Source: Megascapheus bottae
Taxonomy: Eukaryota > Chordata > Mammalia > Rodentia > Geomyidae
Direction of reading: 5' to 3'
NCBI GenBank assembly: GCA_024803745.1
Contig: JANJXV010000189.1
Location: 820,861 to 884,860 of the forward strand
DNA: 64,000 nt
The notes under the pieces are model-generated. The model had not been told where the DNA came from, made no database searches, and saw nothing but the letters and a program-made list of their open reading frames with translations. Shown here piece by piece: positions 20,230 to 31,545 of the stretch (its first letter is position 1; every line of letters begins with the position of its first letter). The position numbers and the translations under genes were made by a program.

Positions 20230-21480
20230 TTTTCATTTTATATTTTTTGAATAATAATAATATGTGCATTTGCCTGTGTGAGTGGTTGATATCTGTGCAG
20301 ATATTGGGTTTAGAGGATTTGTGGCTGTGTTTGCAATGTGAGGATAAAGGGTATTTGCAATTGGGGTTGTGCTTATAATTTGGGTTTTCCCCTTATCAAT
20401 TTTGGGTTTGTGTGAGTGTCAAGGTGAATATAGAAGAACATGTGTTGTGCCTATATGCTATGTTAAGGAAGTATGAATTTGAAAGTTAGTTATTGGGGGG
20501 ACATGCTGGGGGATTATTTGTGTATTTAGGACTTGCTAGATAGTTGTTTCTATGCTTTTCATAATTTATGACTGTGTTTTTCAGAATAAATATAAGGAAC
20601 ATTGTTAAGCAACAACAGGTCTATGATTAATTTGGTGACTTACAAAATGAAGCTATGCAATTTTATGTGAGTTTGTATGATTCCACATATAGAAGATAGA
20701 AGTTATTTTCTTGAGCTTATGAGATTATCTATATATAAGCGCAATAAAATTATATGTACTATTATGACTATATTTTCATAAAATACTATCATGCACTGTG
20801 TGTTTGCATAGTAGTTTTATTTCTTGGTGTTAAGAAATAAATTCAGGGCCTCATGCATTGGAGATAAAAACATTGTGCATATGATCTGGGTTTCAGGTGC
20901 AGGTTCATGCGTATATGTTTGTGGTCTGTGAGTATAGAAAAGGCACAGGTGTTTTTTACATTTGTTCTGGATTAGAATGTTCAGTTGCTTGCATTTGTGG
21001 TGGTTATGGGTATGCTGGGTCTTGTGTAGGTGATAAATATAGGTTTCTGATATCTATATGTGTATTAGAGTTCATAGAACACCTGAGTATGCATTCTGTA
21101 GATGTGAGGGGTTCTCCCTGTATGTTTGTAAATAGAGTATAGACTTCACGTTCAGGAATTGTAGAGTATTGGGTATCGGGATTGTGGTATTTTGTATGTT
21201 TTGGGGGGGAGGGGGTTATTCATGGAATAATTTTTTGTACACTAGTTGTTATGTAATCTAGCTCTGTTGGATTTTCCTATACTCAGTAGGGCAATATGCA
21301 ACTTGTTTTTGTGCATTTTTGGTAATGTACATCGGTTTATAGTTGCAGCAGTGACATGTTAATAATAGGGATGGATAGGATTTTGGGGGGGTTGTACATG
21401 CACATTCAGGAACTGTGAGTTATGTGTGTTCTGCAGTTTGGTGCTATGGTTTTGTGTATATATTTGGAATGAGAATTTGC
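20230..21480. repeat. GT-rich, strand-asymmetric tract
   Basis: About 1.2 kb in which the plus strand is strongly G+T rich and very poor in C, with loosely recurring tgtg/gtgt, tatg and ttgtg words. No period is obvious. A similar tract lies at 32,540-33,480. Origin unknown; it could be decayed satellite or minisatellite DNA. Confidence 0.4.
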
Positions 21481-21501
21481 TACTCTAGGGGCCTATGGAT
21501 T

Positions 21502-21533
21502 CGATCGATCGGTCTATCTATCTGTCTATCCAC
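21502..21533. repeat. (GATC/TCTA)n short tetranucleotide repeat
   Basis: gatcgatcgg then tctatctatctgtctatcc. Confidence 0.7.
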
Positions 21534-21728
21534 CTATTCCTATGAAAGGACATGAGCGTGGGGAGCTAGCTTGTGTTAGACACTGGTGTAGACACTGGTG
21601 CTCATCTCTTACCAATTCTGTGTTCAGTGGTATCAGTAAGCTGGGATAGTTTTGCTGAGTAAACCTAAAAGACAACACTTTCTTGCCTCTCTCAGAGTAT
21701 GAGTTATTAAGTAGTTACTATCACACTT

Positions 21729-21745
21729 TGTGTGTGCGTGTGCGA

Positions 21746-21796
<51 letters not shown>
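21729..21796. repeat. (GT)n microsatellite
   Basis: Imperfect then perfect GT units (about 19 perfect). Confidence 0.95.
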
Positions 21797-21797
<1 letters not shown>

Positions 21798-21987
21798 AGT
21801 ACATGTAATCAGGCATCTGTATGAAATAAGACCATACGAATAACATGAGTACAGATATTGGAGATCTACCTGAATTTTCACTGGAGCCTCAGGAGCAACG
21901 GGCCCTCATGTGTATGTCTATATTCAGCGTAGTCTTTGTGAGCTTTTCTTCACTTTAAACTAGGTTAGCTAATTCTCTTTATCTTTC

Positions 21988-22080
21988 CTTTTTTTTTTGG
22001 TCAGAGACTAGGACTCAAACTCGGTACCTGATGTTTGCTCATTGGCTAGCGCTCTACCAACTGAGCCATGCCTTCAATGT
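21988..22080 (-). repeat. tRNA-derived SINE of another type
   Basis: On the minus strand it reads ggcatggctcagttggtaga and gcgctagcc, with a B-box-like gagtttgagtcctagtc before an A-run. This is a Pol III A-box/B-box arrangement unlike the ID half of IDL-Geo. It cannot be folded convincingly into a functional tRNA, and the A-tail argues for a SINE. Confidence 0.55.
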
Positions 22081-23585
22081 CAGGTTAGTTAATTTTCTAT
22101 GGCCAAAGGGTCTTCATAATTACCGCCTTCCGGCTCTTGTTTATTGAAAAGGATTTAGAGGTGCCTCAGAAAGGTACATGTTCCTTCAGCATTTGTGTGG
22201 TCCTGTTATCTGGGTGTTAAAGCGTGGCTGGGAATGGTGGACAGACAGCTGTGGGGAGAGCATTCATAGATGTGCTGTCTTTGAGATGGAGTGCTGTCCA
22301 AGGAGAAGTTGCTGGCCAGGAGGTCAGATGAGCCAAGAACTTTATCTTGTAGATCTCATGAGAATCATTAGGACAGCCAGAGGTGATCAGCTGGTGGAAA
22401 GTGACATGCATCAGTCGCTTTGGAGCTGGTGAAAGCCCGTAGAACCTCCAAGTCCCACTACTATCTCCACCCACCCTTTGGGGTATTAGGTAGATCAAGT
22501 ATGCTTCTGATTTTGGACCAACACATCTTTGTGGAAAACTGAAGTTTCAACGTAAGGGAGGCTGTCCATGGGTCTTGGAGGCTGAGAGAATGTTGGTTTC
22601 TCTTTCAGAGGATCATGGTTTGAAGAAACATTTTCTATTCTCTGAAGGCATGGGATAACAGCTCTGAGAGTTTATGTCTGCTTCATGCTTCTCTATAACA
22701 TAGTGCATGCATCTTCATTGTTTCTATTCCATTCTGTAGCTGCTGCACAAGAGGAAACTTGCACGATCATGGTGGTTACTAGCTGGCCACACGATGCCAC
22801 CTATCTCCTTGAGACTAACCCAGGGTTTCCGATCATGGATTTTCATGACATATCTCCCTGAAGCTAGGAGCCTGAGATAATGATTGAGGTAAGCTTAGTG
22901 TCCCACAAAGCTTGTGTGTTAATGACCTAGTCCCCAGCCAATGGTAGCTGGAAGAATCATTCCAAAGGTGGTTTCTAATACGAAGAATTTAGGTAACCAG
23001 AAGCTATCTTCAAAAGGGATATTGTGATTCCAGACTCTATGCTTTATAGATGCTGAGAGGTGTCTATGTTTTCTTTTTTTGTTTGTTTGTTTGCTTAAAT
23101 CATGTGTACTTGACTATGATAAACATACCTGCTACAGGCTCAAACAGGCTCAAATAAAGTAGATAAAGTGACCCTGGATTGAGCCCCCAGAATATGTGAG
23201 CCCAAATTAGTCTTTCCTTCTTTTAAGATGTTTATCACACATGTTCTTAAAAAATCACAGTGAGGATAAAACAAAAGCAGCAGTCTGGATAAAGTCTACA
23301 GTGTTGGAGGTAGAGCTTAATGAAATGATTCTGGTGGTAGCTCAAAAGAGCAGAATGTTGACATGAATGTGCACAGTAAAGACTGAGCTCATGAGGCTTC
23401 AGATGGAAATAAGCACGGTTGGGTGTTGAACTAGTAGCTGCTTATATTTCATGTTGACACTGAATTTGTATGCATTCTTTCCATATGCTGAAACCATGTG
23501 AGGCTCAGATTAAAGGTGACAGAGTAAATGAATCTATCATGGTGTGATAGGAGTATGGCTAGATGCTTTTAGCAAGAGCTATATA
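22081..23585. other. Unassigned DNA, possible old LTR-type repeat
   Basis: No gene is seen. Parts of 22,890-23,230 (gttaatgacctagtccccag, later gtgagcccaaattagtcttt) resemble widespread old mammalian LTR or DNA-transposon repeats, but I cannot assign a family. Confidence 0.3.
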
Positions 23586-23587
23586 GC

Positions 23588-23760
23588 AAAATACCACTTG
23601 AGCGTAGCCTTCACTTCCAGCTTTTTGCTAGTTAATCAGAGGTAAGCATCTCTTGGATTTTCTTGCCTGGACTGGCTTTAAACTGAAATCCTCAGATCTT
23701 AGCTTCCTAGGTAGCTAGAATTGCAGGTATGGGCCACCAGTTTCTGGTCATGATTCTCAA
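23588..23760 (-). repeat. B1/7SL-like + Geo SINE, partial
   Basis: Inverted, missing part of the Geo half; inverted 7SL core near 23,690-23,750. Confidence 0.7.
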
Positions 23761-23821
23761 AATTTTTTTAAAAAAGAATTATATTGTAATAGTTGTACAA
23801 AGATGTTTCAATTTAACATTT

Positions 23822-24078
23822 TGTTGGTGGTCATGGGGCTTGAACTCAGAGCCTGGGTGCTGTCCCTGAGTTTTTGTTTTTGTTTTTTTCCTCCTCAAGA
23901 CTAGCACTCTATCACTTTGAGCCACAGTGCCACTTCCGGTTTTCTGGTGGTTAATTAGAAATAAGAGTCTCACCCACTTTCCTGCTGAGGCTGAGTTTGA
24001 ACTGTGATCTTCAGATCTCAGCCTCCTGAGTAGCTAACATTACACGCATGAGACACCAGGCACCAGACACCTCAACAT
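23822..24078 (-). repeat. B1/7SL-like + Geo SINE
   Basis: Inverted dimer with full Geo half (ctatcactttgagccacagt) and 7SL core (cagatctcagcctcctgagt). Confidence 0.85.
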
Positions 24079-24237
24079 GTCATTTTTTGAGTACAAAGCA
24101 TCTTGATTAATGCCATGCCTTCCAACATGATTTTTGCTTTTCTTTGAGTTCATTATCCAGTAATCAGAGCATCATTTGTTGAAGAGGCTATATTTTATCC
24201 AGTGCGTGTTTTAGGCTCCTTTATCAAAAGTTAAATG

Positions 24238-24460
24238 CAGCTGGGCTTGAACTCAGATCCTAGACACTGTCCTTGAGGCTTTTTTTTTTTTTTTTTTTTG
24301 GTCAAGGCTAGTACTCTATTACTTGGGTCACAGCTCCACTTCATTTTGGTAGATAAAATTCTCATGACTTTTCTGCCTTGGCTGACTGGGAACCATGGTT
24401 CTTTGATTTTAGCCTCCAGAGTAGCCAGGATTACAGGTATGAGTCACTGCACCTCTTCTG
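24238..24460 (-). repeat. B1/7SL-like + Geo SINE
   Basis: Inverted dimer with an internal T-run (24,281-24,299) and a diverged 7SL half. Confidence 0.75.
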
Positions 24461-25431
24461 AGATCTTCTTATATAACTTATTTCATTTAGATGTTTATAT
24501 GTATCTACTTTGAACAGGCACTACACAACAATCTTCCCCCAGAGCCCAGAGTCCAGGAGAATCCCTTGCAAATCTGAGTAAACATAAAAGAGAAATTATC
24601 AAAAGGTATTCACAAGAACAGGTATCTTCTGGTCATTTCCAGAGAGCATGGAATCTTCATGAATGGGGGAAGAATCCTTGTTAAGGTTTTCAGCTAAAGA
24701 TTCCCCAGGAGCCAGTAGCTTCTTCCCCTAGAACAAAGCAGACAACAGGGCAATGGTAGAAAGGTGGAAGAAAAATCTACCACTCCTATTAGGTGGGGGA
24801 GGGTCATGTCGTGATGCGCACACAAGGATCTCTTAAGTAGGTGAAGCCCTATGAATGGGTTTTAAACAAGATCACAGAGAAATTCCAGTTTTCCAGTTCT
24901 AGAAGCAGTGGATGAAAGAACTGGATGAGCATGTGTGCACGTTAGAGCCTCATATCTCTAGGTCTTTCCCTCTTCACCATCCTCATTCCTTATGCAGCCC
25001 AGACTCTTGCTCAGCTGCCCCGAGCCTATGTTCCAACCAAACAATATTTATTGTCGCCATTTTAAATTCCCTCATCGTCTCCAGGTTCACCATACTTTCC
25101 CCTCCTCCCCCTCCCACTGCTTTCCCCCTTCCTCTGCCATCATAAAGACCTTGGATCAGCACTAAGCAAAGAGGGCCCTTAGCTTAGCCTGTTGCAAAAT
25201 GCAGTCCTGGTAAAATCTGACTTAGGCCCCAACTTTAAGGTCAAACCTCTATAGAGGGTAGCCTATTAACCCCACCCCACTGTCTTCAAATCTTTTCTTT
25301 TTTTCTCCTTCTCTTCTTCTGACTGTCTAATGACTCATGTGATCTCTTCTGGGGCTGTGACAGCTGAATCAGCTGCAAAGCCAAGTCCTTTGCAAATTCC
25401 TCAAGGCAAGTCCCTGGATGGGAATTCTTTT

Positions 25432-26700
25432 CTAGGGAGCTCTAAATGCAAGCTCTTTTCTTGGACATGACAGGTGGAAGGGGATCCAGGCTACTGCCTC
25501 TTCCCTTGGACAATGAAGGTCTTGGGACTTGGTGTTCAGAGCACAGAAGGGTGGAGGATCTGGGGCTCTGTGATATTCCCTAGCGTAGGAGATGGTACTC
25601 AGTGCCCAGCAAGGAAGCCAGGCTGGAGACACCTTTCTTGTCCACCTTCCTATCCCCTGGTAGCTTGCATGGAGTCCCAGAAGGAGACTCTTCCATGTGA
25701 TGCAGTGTGTCTCTGGAGCCCAGATGCTGGTGTTGGGACCCATGTCCATGGGGAGAAGCCGTGGACCACGTGGCTCCAGTGAAGGAGACCCTTGACCCCC
25801 TGGAGGACAGCAGCCGCATCAGGCATCAACTGCTCCACATCGCTTCCACCGTGGCTCTGATCATCACTGGAAACGCTTTGCACCATGCCGGCTTCTGCAC
25901 TGACTCCTTGTTGGCGGCGCTGGTCTTGTCTATCTGCCCCTTGGCAGGTGGCCGACTCAGAAACACCTGTGTCTACTCTGGGCGCCCCACGATGCTTCTC
26001 CACTATCTGTGGGAGGAGGAAATGAATAGGCACTGGCTTTGCATCTGTCTGGAAGAGACCCAAGGACAGGCGACAACCAGAGGCATTGCCTCCTTGGCTG
26101 CAGAGACACACACTAGTGCTTGCCACCTCCCCACTGGGAGCCCCTCCCTGCTCCGCGTGTCCTTCCTTCCTGCCCACACCCACATCTTCCATCTGGAATG
26201 ACCTGGAAGGCCAGGACTCCCCAGGAGCCTGGGGCCATGGCCCCTCCCTTCTGGTTGTGCTCCCTTCTACCCCTCCTGATCTACCTTCCCTCAGTCCTTC
26301 CTGTGCTTACCTGGTCAGGGGTAAGTCCTTCTTCCTGTTCCAGCTGTGGTTTGGAGGAAAGCAGTCCTTCCAGGAATGTGGGATGGATGATGGCCTCCAG
26401 GAGGGTGTCAGTGTGTGTAGAAAGGAGCAACCTGTGTCAAGGGGACTTAGAGGAGACAGGAAGGAATGACCTCCCCCAATGGGTACAAGCACAATTGTTA
26501 AATATTAATACACACATACACACATAGACACACACACCAGATCAGCAGCTAGGGAATCGAGCTTCATTCAGAAGGCTAGGGATTGTGGCAGAGAGCAGAT
26601 CTGAAGATGTTATCCACATTTGCCATAAAATCCTCTTCGGAGGTAGAGGTGGTCAATGATGCTCAGGAGCTCTGCGTCTGAGCAGTTCTTATTCAGTCCC
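25432..26700 (-). pseudogene. NUTM2: NUTM2-like pseudogene, left copy (remnants of exons 5-7)
   Basis: Minus-strand remnants nearly identical to the right copy. Exon 7 part: frames 25,650-26,192 and 25,580-25,819 with SLASLLGTEYHLL near the end. Exon 6 part at about 26,320-26,400: a 27-bp in-frame deletion removes the [19 protein letters not shown] residues, and a 14-bp deletion removes the splice acceptor. An exon 5-like piece lies at 26,570-26,700 (degraded DAELLSIID). No exons 1-4 are found to the right of it. NUTM2 (FAM22) proteins are largely testis-expressed relatives of NUT; this copy cannot encode one. Confidence 0.65.
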
Positions 26701-27220
26701 CCCTACTGCTCCATTTCTCCCCTCCTCCCCCTCCTCCATCTAATGATTCATGTGTTCTTTCCTGAGGCTGTGAAGGTCCAACCAGGCCCAAAGTCAAGTC
26801 CTGTTTTCTAGACTGTTCAAGGCAAGGCCCTGGGTGGGAATTATTTTCCACAGTGCACAAGTCTCTAATGCAAGTGTATTTCTCTAATTTGACAGGTGGA
26901 GGGCAATCCAGGCTGTGGCTTTTCCTGTGGGGAAATGAGCCTGGGTACTTGGTTTCCAAGCAGAGGTGGATGGTGGAGGATCTGGATCTCTGTGACATTC
27001 CCTAAGAGATGGTACTGCGAGCCCAGCAAGAAGGCCAGGCTGGAGAGACAGCCCTTCCTTGTTCGCATTCCTCTCACTTGTTAGCTTGTGTGGAGCCCCT
27101 TCAGAAGAGTCTTCTCTGAGACCTGCTATATCTCTGGACCCCAGGCACTGAGGGTGGATTTCATGCCCTTGAAAGAACCAGTGGACAGCGTGGCTTCCAG
27201 TGATGAAGATCCATGTCAAC
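26700..27220 (-). pseudogene. NUTM2: Third, diverged NUTM2 C-terminal exon fragment
   Basis: Minus frames 26,865-27,077 and 26,884-27,219 contain SLAFLLGSQYHLL, the counterpart of SLASLLGTEYHLL in the other copies, followed by a similar ending (EIQILHHPP and IREIHLH). Frameshifted relative to itself and clearly older than the 25.4/35.8 kb pair. Confidence 0.6.
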
Positions 27221-27939
27221 TCTGGGGGACAACAGCATTTTTGGGCATCAGCAATCGGGCCTCTGTGGCACTGTGTATCTGGTGGTCACAGGAAAACTAT
27301 TTCTGTGCTGCAGATATCTATGTTCTTTGTTGGGGTCTGTGGTCATCTCTGACTGCATGTTGGCAGTAGAATGTAGGGGTCAAGACATGCTATGGTGGGG
27401 GGAGGGGCAGAGATCCAGCAGGGCTGGGTGGGGACTGACATATGTTCCATTAAGGGCTCTGGTGGGTGGACCTAAATGTCGGTTTCCTTTGAATAATACA
27501 GTGTGATAAGATGATTGGTGGGTGCCCAGGCACCTTTAATCTCTCTCAGATGCAAAATAAAATGGTTTTGCTGATGTTTTCTTCCTTCAATTCTTCATCC
27601 ATAATCCTGGTTTTCTTTTCCTCATTTACCCTGCTTCCTCTTGCACAGGTAGGTTCTTGAACAATTTAAATGGTTGTCCAAACTCTGTGTTTACATTCTA
27701 TCTTAAGTACACATGTGTGTATGTATGTGTACATACACATATTGAATGTTTATACAATGTGTACATGTATATACATACTGTGTATGCATTTTATGTAAAC
27801 ACATTTGGTGGTTAATGTGATGGCATAGACTATGGAGTAGTCAATGCAGTCTGTGGATTTTGTGGCAATAGAGATGGATGTGAGGAAAAGAAGAGCAGAA
27901 AAATCTTCCCTTGCCCTAAGGTGAAGGTGATTAGTGTTT

Positions 27940-28066
27940 TTTTCTTTTTCTTTTTTTTATTGTATCTTATTATCAGGGTTATGTATGGAGGGGTTATAGT
28001 TACATTCGTCAGGTGGTGGTATATTATTTCTTGAACTTTGCTACCCCTTCCCATGTTTTCCTCCGG
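27940..28066 (-). mobile_element. Young L1 3'-end insertion with target-site duplication
   Basis: Minus-oriented L1 tail (plus strand starts ttttttattgtatcttatta and continues tggaggggttatagttacat). It is bracketed by tgattagt at both ends. The paralogous site near 42,530 has the single copy (gtgattagag) and no insertion. Confidence 0.7.
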
Positions 28067-28269
28067 TTGATTAGTATTTTCCTTTTCCCCTTTATGCAGA
28101 CATTAGAAGTATTGTATTTATGGAATGGCTGTCCATTTTGAGAAAATCCAGGCTTCCAACCTCTAACCCTCATTTTTCTGTATCTCTCCCACAGTAATGG
28201 GAGCTGTCTTCTGTGGCCCCAGAGGTTAAAGAAGCATGTCTTCAGCAGAAATCATAAATTTATGTTTGT

Positions 28270-29030
28270 GTTTTGACCTATATCCAGGCTAGTGATTTTC
28301 TCATATTATTTTGTGAAATTTCTTTGAAACAGAACACTGTTGGCAGGTAAGCTTGTAGCCCTATGCTAAGGTACATTGACCAAAAGGGATTGTTTCATGA
28401 AATTTCTCAAGTCCATAGCCTACAAACTTTCTCCCAGCTTTGCTACATTTGTGTGGTCTCATTCTCAACAACTCTCCAGTTTTCTCATGGAAAATTCTGT
28501 TTTCTCCCACCTATATTTTTGCATGAACTAGTGTATATTTCCATCACATTCTATCACTGTGTAGTCAATTACAGAAGTGAACAAACATGGTGGTTACCCA
28601 ATTGCATATGTCTTCTGTTGTGTGTAAGAACTGCTTTCTTACATGTGCCTAACATTTCTGTCCTGTCTGGCAGCTTCCCTATACAACTCTTGCTAGATCT
28701 TAATTGGGAGGCTGTAGATGTGTAGATATAACCAAATTATTCCAAGTATAATTTGTGAAGACACATCACACAAAGGAGTAGATAACAGTTCTTTGGACCC
28801 TGGCTTGTGACAAGTGTTGCAGAAAGACCACAGGCCATGTTGAATGCTGAGGAAAAAGAAAGAAAAAAAAACTAGTGAAACTGCACTGAGGACACATCAC
28901 TGTGTTTCTGTGGATAGATGCCCTCCCCCCGCCCCCATGCTCTTGAGGAGACAGAATAGTGAGAGCATATATCTTGTCTTTGCAGCTATTCAGTGGGAAA
29001 ATCTTGGCAGTAAAAGCTTGGAGGATCTTC
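28270..29030. other. Unassigned DNA between duplication and LTR
   Basis: No gene or clear repeat. The frame 28,363-28,725 has no recognisable domain. Confidence 0.35.
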
Positions 29031-29039
29031 CTGCTGTTG

Positions 29040-29366
29040 TGCCAAGATTGTCCCATGTTCTGGGAATGACTCCCCCTCCTTTGTTTAGGGCCCATGTACT
29101 TGAACCCCAGGTGGTAACAGCTTGGTGCTCAGTGGTTAGACACCTGAGCTCTGATTCGACCAGTGGTTTGAGTCAAATAGCCAATCAGGTCATTGTACCT
29201 TCCCTATAAAAGCAGTGTGAAGTTCTTGCTCAGGGCCTTTCCAGCGTTGCGGGCTGCTGGTACGCGGAGGCCCGAGTCTAGACTCGTAAATAAAATGATC
29301 CCTGCTCTTTAGCTTTGACTGTGGCCTCTGGTGGTCTTTTCGGGGTTCTAGGAATTCGCGTACAAC
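29040..29366 (+). mobile_element. Solo retroviral-type LTR (3' portion clear, 5' edge uncertain)
   Basis: Shows an LTR promoter layout in order: CCAAT box at 29,181, TATAAAA at 29,205-29,211, a short R-like GC-rich stretch, AATAAA at 29,289-29,294, then a T/G-rich segment ending in CA (gcgtacaaca). No primer-binding site or gag/pol-like frame follows, so it looks like a solo LTR left by recombination of an endogenous retrovirus. The 5' TG boundary could not be fixed. Confidence 0.6.
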
Positions 29367-29369
29367 ACT

Positions 29370-29835
29370 GCCACCATGTGGCATGAGAAAGTATTTGAAA
29401 CTTGCAATGACCCCCCCCCCCCATGCTACTTGTAAAATTGACCCAAATAGGCTCAAGTTGTTAAGTTCACTCAACATTTAACAAAAAAACTTTAAGCATT
29501 TGTGTATCAATATTTACCGGAGGATCTCTGTGTGAAATAAATGTACATAGTAGAGTCAGTCTACTAGAGCTCTAGTAACAGGACAAATCACCAGGTTGGA
29601 AACTGCGTGAAGGCTCTTTAATGGAATTTGCTGATGGTTAAGTGTGTGGGTGCTAGCTTGGTAACTTTGAGAATCATGAGTAATCGAATCTCAACAGGTG
29701 GTTTTAAGGAAAGTTGATCACCATGGCCCCATCTCATATGGCCCACGCATGTGCATGAAGAAGGCTCTCTAACACTGCCTGCTAGAAGCCAGAGAAGCAC
29801 AGGGATGTGCATAATGGGTCAGGGAAGGCATGGAC
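29370..29835. other. Unassigned DNA
   Basis: A C-run lies at 29,411-29,422. No gene or repeat family is recognised. Confidence 0.35.
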
Positions 29836-29849
29836 TTGGGCCTGCAGGA

Positions 29850-30100
29850 GCATAGATGCGCAGGCGCAAGCGTAGATGGGGGGGGGGGTGCAAGCCTAGA
29901 TGCGCAGGCACAATCGCAGGGGCGCAGGCGCAAGCGCAGATGGCGAGTGTAAGCATAGCTGCGCAGGTGCAAGCAACAGATCCCCCAACAGATGGCGGTG
30001 CAAGCACAGATGCGCAGGCGCAAGCACAGATGCGCAGGCGCAAGCACAGATGCGCAGGTGCAAACAAGGACTGGCACCTGAGAGTGAGGTTGCGCAGGCG
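29850..30100. repeat. GC-rich minisatellite of about 20 bp carrying NRF1-like sites
   Basis: About 11-12 imperfect units of the form cagatgcgcaggcgcaagca, most regular at 29,998-30,062. Many contain TGCGCAGGCGCA, close to the NRF1 half-site palindrome. The long frames on both strands here (Arg/Ala-rich plus, Cys/Leu-rich minus) are by-products of the repeat. Confidence 0.8.
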
Positions 30101-30180
30101 CGAGCTCGGAGGACAGTTTTCTAACGGTCGTGGCTCCCATGACGACGTCGAGAGTTATTTATCCAAAAAAACAAAGGTAA
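30101..30180 (+). promoter_or_regulatory. Possible CpG-rich promoter-like edge
   Basis: Continues the minisatellite with gcgcaggcgcgagctcgg and then a CRE-like tgacgacgtcg at about 30,140. CpGs are dense compared with surrounding DNA. No transcript start is visible, so this is only a candidate. Confidence 0.25.
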
Positions 30181-30589
30181 TGGAAACTTAGAGCTAACGC
30201 CTTCTAACATGTTACTGCATTGCCCCCCCTACCCCTCACCCCACAGTGGGTTTTGATTCCCTGTGCCTGTAGGAGGGACCCACTGGGCCTCCATGAGCCC
30301 TGAGCCTGGCCTGGTACCTGGCAGTGAGTCCACCATGGATGCTGGCTAGAGCTACAGTGCTGGGCTTCTTGCTTGCAGCAGGGATGGGGGCCGGGGGGGG
30401 GGGTGTGGAGGCTAACAGTTGTGGTGAACCTAATGTCACTGCAAAGTAATGGAAGTTCCAACAGACTTTGTTTCACTTATGAACCTCATGGAAGCAAGCA
30501 AAACTATCAAGCATCCCTGTTTGGACCACTTTCCTCAGTCCTATTGGTGCCTTTACAGAATGTAATAATAAGAGGGGGTGGGGGGGAGG

Positions 30590-30715
30590 GAAATGGGGAC
30601 CAAGACATGTGAAAGGGTATCCATGTATGGGAATTAATGCACCATCTATCTGGCAAATACCATGTAACCCTTCTATTAATTACAATAAAAATATATGGAA
30701 AAAAAAGAATGCAAT
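30590..30715 (+). mobile_element. L1 3'-tail fragment
   Basis: Ends gtaacccttctattaattac plus an A-rich tail, the same terminus as the L1s at 3,650 and 53,130 in opposite orientation. Confidence 0.65.
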
Positions 30716-31034
30716 AAGTTTCCTTAGACGGATGTTGTCCTATGATGACCGACTTCCTGTGGGTTCAGGAGTCTGGATAAAAAACAGAAATCTTGTATTT
30801 ATTAAGTTTAAGAAAAGGTATTTATATGAAAGAGGATTGGCTAGTTCATTGGATGCACCTCATCTTTGAAGTGCAATGTAACTGTATAATGTGTATGTAT
30901 CCTTGTTGGAAGTCATTGAACATTTTTAATTATGGGAAGGCATATTTTGATTTATGATAATTACAGTGTAATTATCATAAAAATGTGATATTCTTGGCTA
31001 CCTGGAGACTGAAAATTCAGAGGATATTTTTGCT

Positions 31035-31095
31035 TTCTTTATTTTAAAGTTGATGAACAGGGGTTACAGTTTTGTAAGTAAGGTGATCAGTACAT
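31035..31095 (-). mobile_element. L1 3'-UTR fragment, split by SINEs from 31,545-31,680
   Basis: Plus strand gaacaggggttacagttttg is the inverted L1 tail. Its continuation (cccctccctcattttctccc) resumes after two SINEs at 31,545. Confidence 0.55.
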
Positions 31096-31097
31096 TT

Positions 31098-31318
31098 TTT
31101 TTTTATTACATGTGGGATTTGAACTCTGGGCTTGAGCACTGTCCCCGAGCTATTCAGCTCAAGGCTCCTGCCCTACCTCTTGAGCCACATTGCCACTTCC
31201 GGTTTTCTGGTGATTAATATAACAGTCTCACCCATTTTTTAGTGCTTTGAACCACGATCCTCAGATCTTTGCATTCTGAGTAGCTAGGATTACAGGCATG
31301 AGCCACCATGACCGGTTT
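31098..31318 (-). repeat. B1/7SL-like + Geo SINE
   Basis: Inverted dimer ending aggcatgagccaccatgacc. Confidence 0.85.
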
Positions 31319-31324
31319 ACACTT

Positions 31325-31545
31325 TTTTTTCTTTTCTTTTTCTTTTTTCTTTTATTTTTTTGCCAGTCCTGGGGCCTGAACTCAGGGCCTGAGCACTGTC
31401 CTTGGGCACTTTTTGCTCAAGGCTAGCACTCTGCCACTTGAGTCATAGCACCACTTCCAGCTTTTTCTGAGTATATGGTACTGAGGAATTGAACTGAGGG
31501 CTCTGTGCATGCTAGGTGAGCACTCTACCACTAGACTACGCTCCT
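31325..31545 (-). repeat. IDL-Geo SINE
   Basis: Inverted dimer starting with a (tttct)n tail and ending ctagactacgctcctggc. Confidence 0.85.

Larger units (their letters stand above)
24540..28270. repeat. Left copy of a NUTM2-bearing tandem duplication
   Basis: Collinear with 34,835-42,705, in the same orientation. Matching landmarks: 24,650 with 34,930, 25,430-26,490 with 35,820-36,930, 26,570-26,700 with 37,035-37,160, and 27,370-28,270 with 41,990-42,705. The stretch equivalent to 37.2-41.9 kb is missing here and is replaced by a diverged NUTM2 tail (26,700-27,220). The copies are therefore old and internally rearranged. Confidence 0.75.

Noticed and set aside
25707..26201. Plus-strand frame of 164 aa repeated at 36,106-36,600
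   Set aside because: Antisense of the NUTM2-like exon 7. Its conservation between copies reflects near-identical DNA, not coding constraint.
29040..29366. TATA, CCAAT and AATAAA as a cellular promoter and gene end
   Set aside because: The compact promoter-to-polyA order ending in CA fits a solo LTR better, and no coding sequence lies between.
29850..30100. CRISPR-like array of regular repeats
   Set aside because: Units are contiguous with no unique spacers, and the window is mammalian.
29769..30191. Repetitive frames on both strands (RRRK/AQAQ plus, CACAS/LRLR minus)
   Set aside because: They arise from the 20-bp minisatellite; no start context, domain or splice support.
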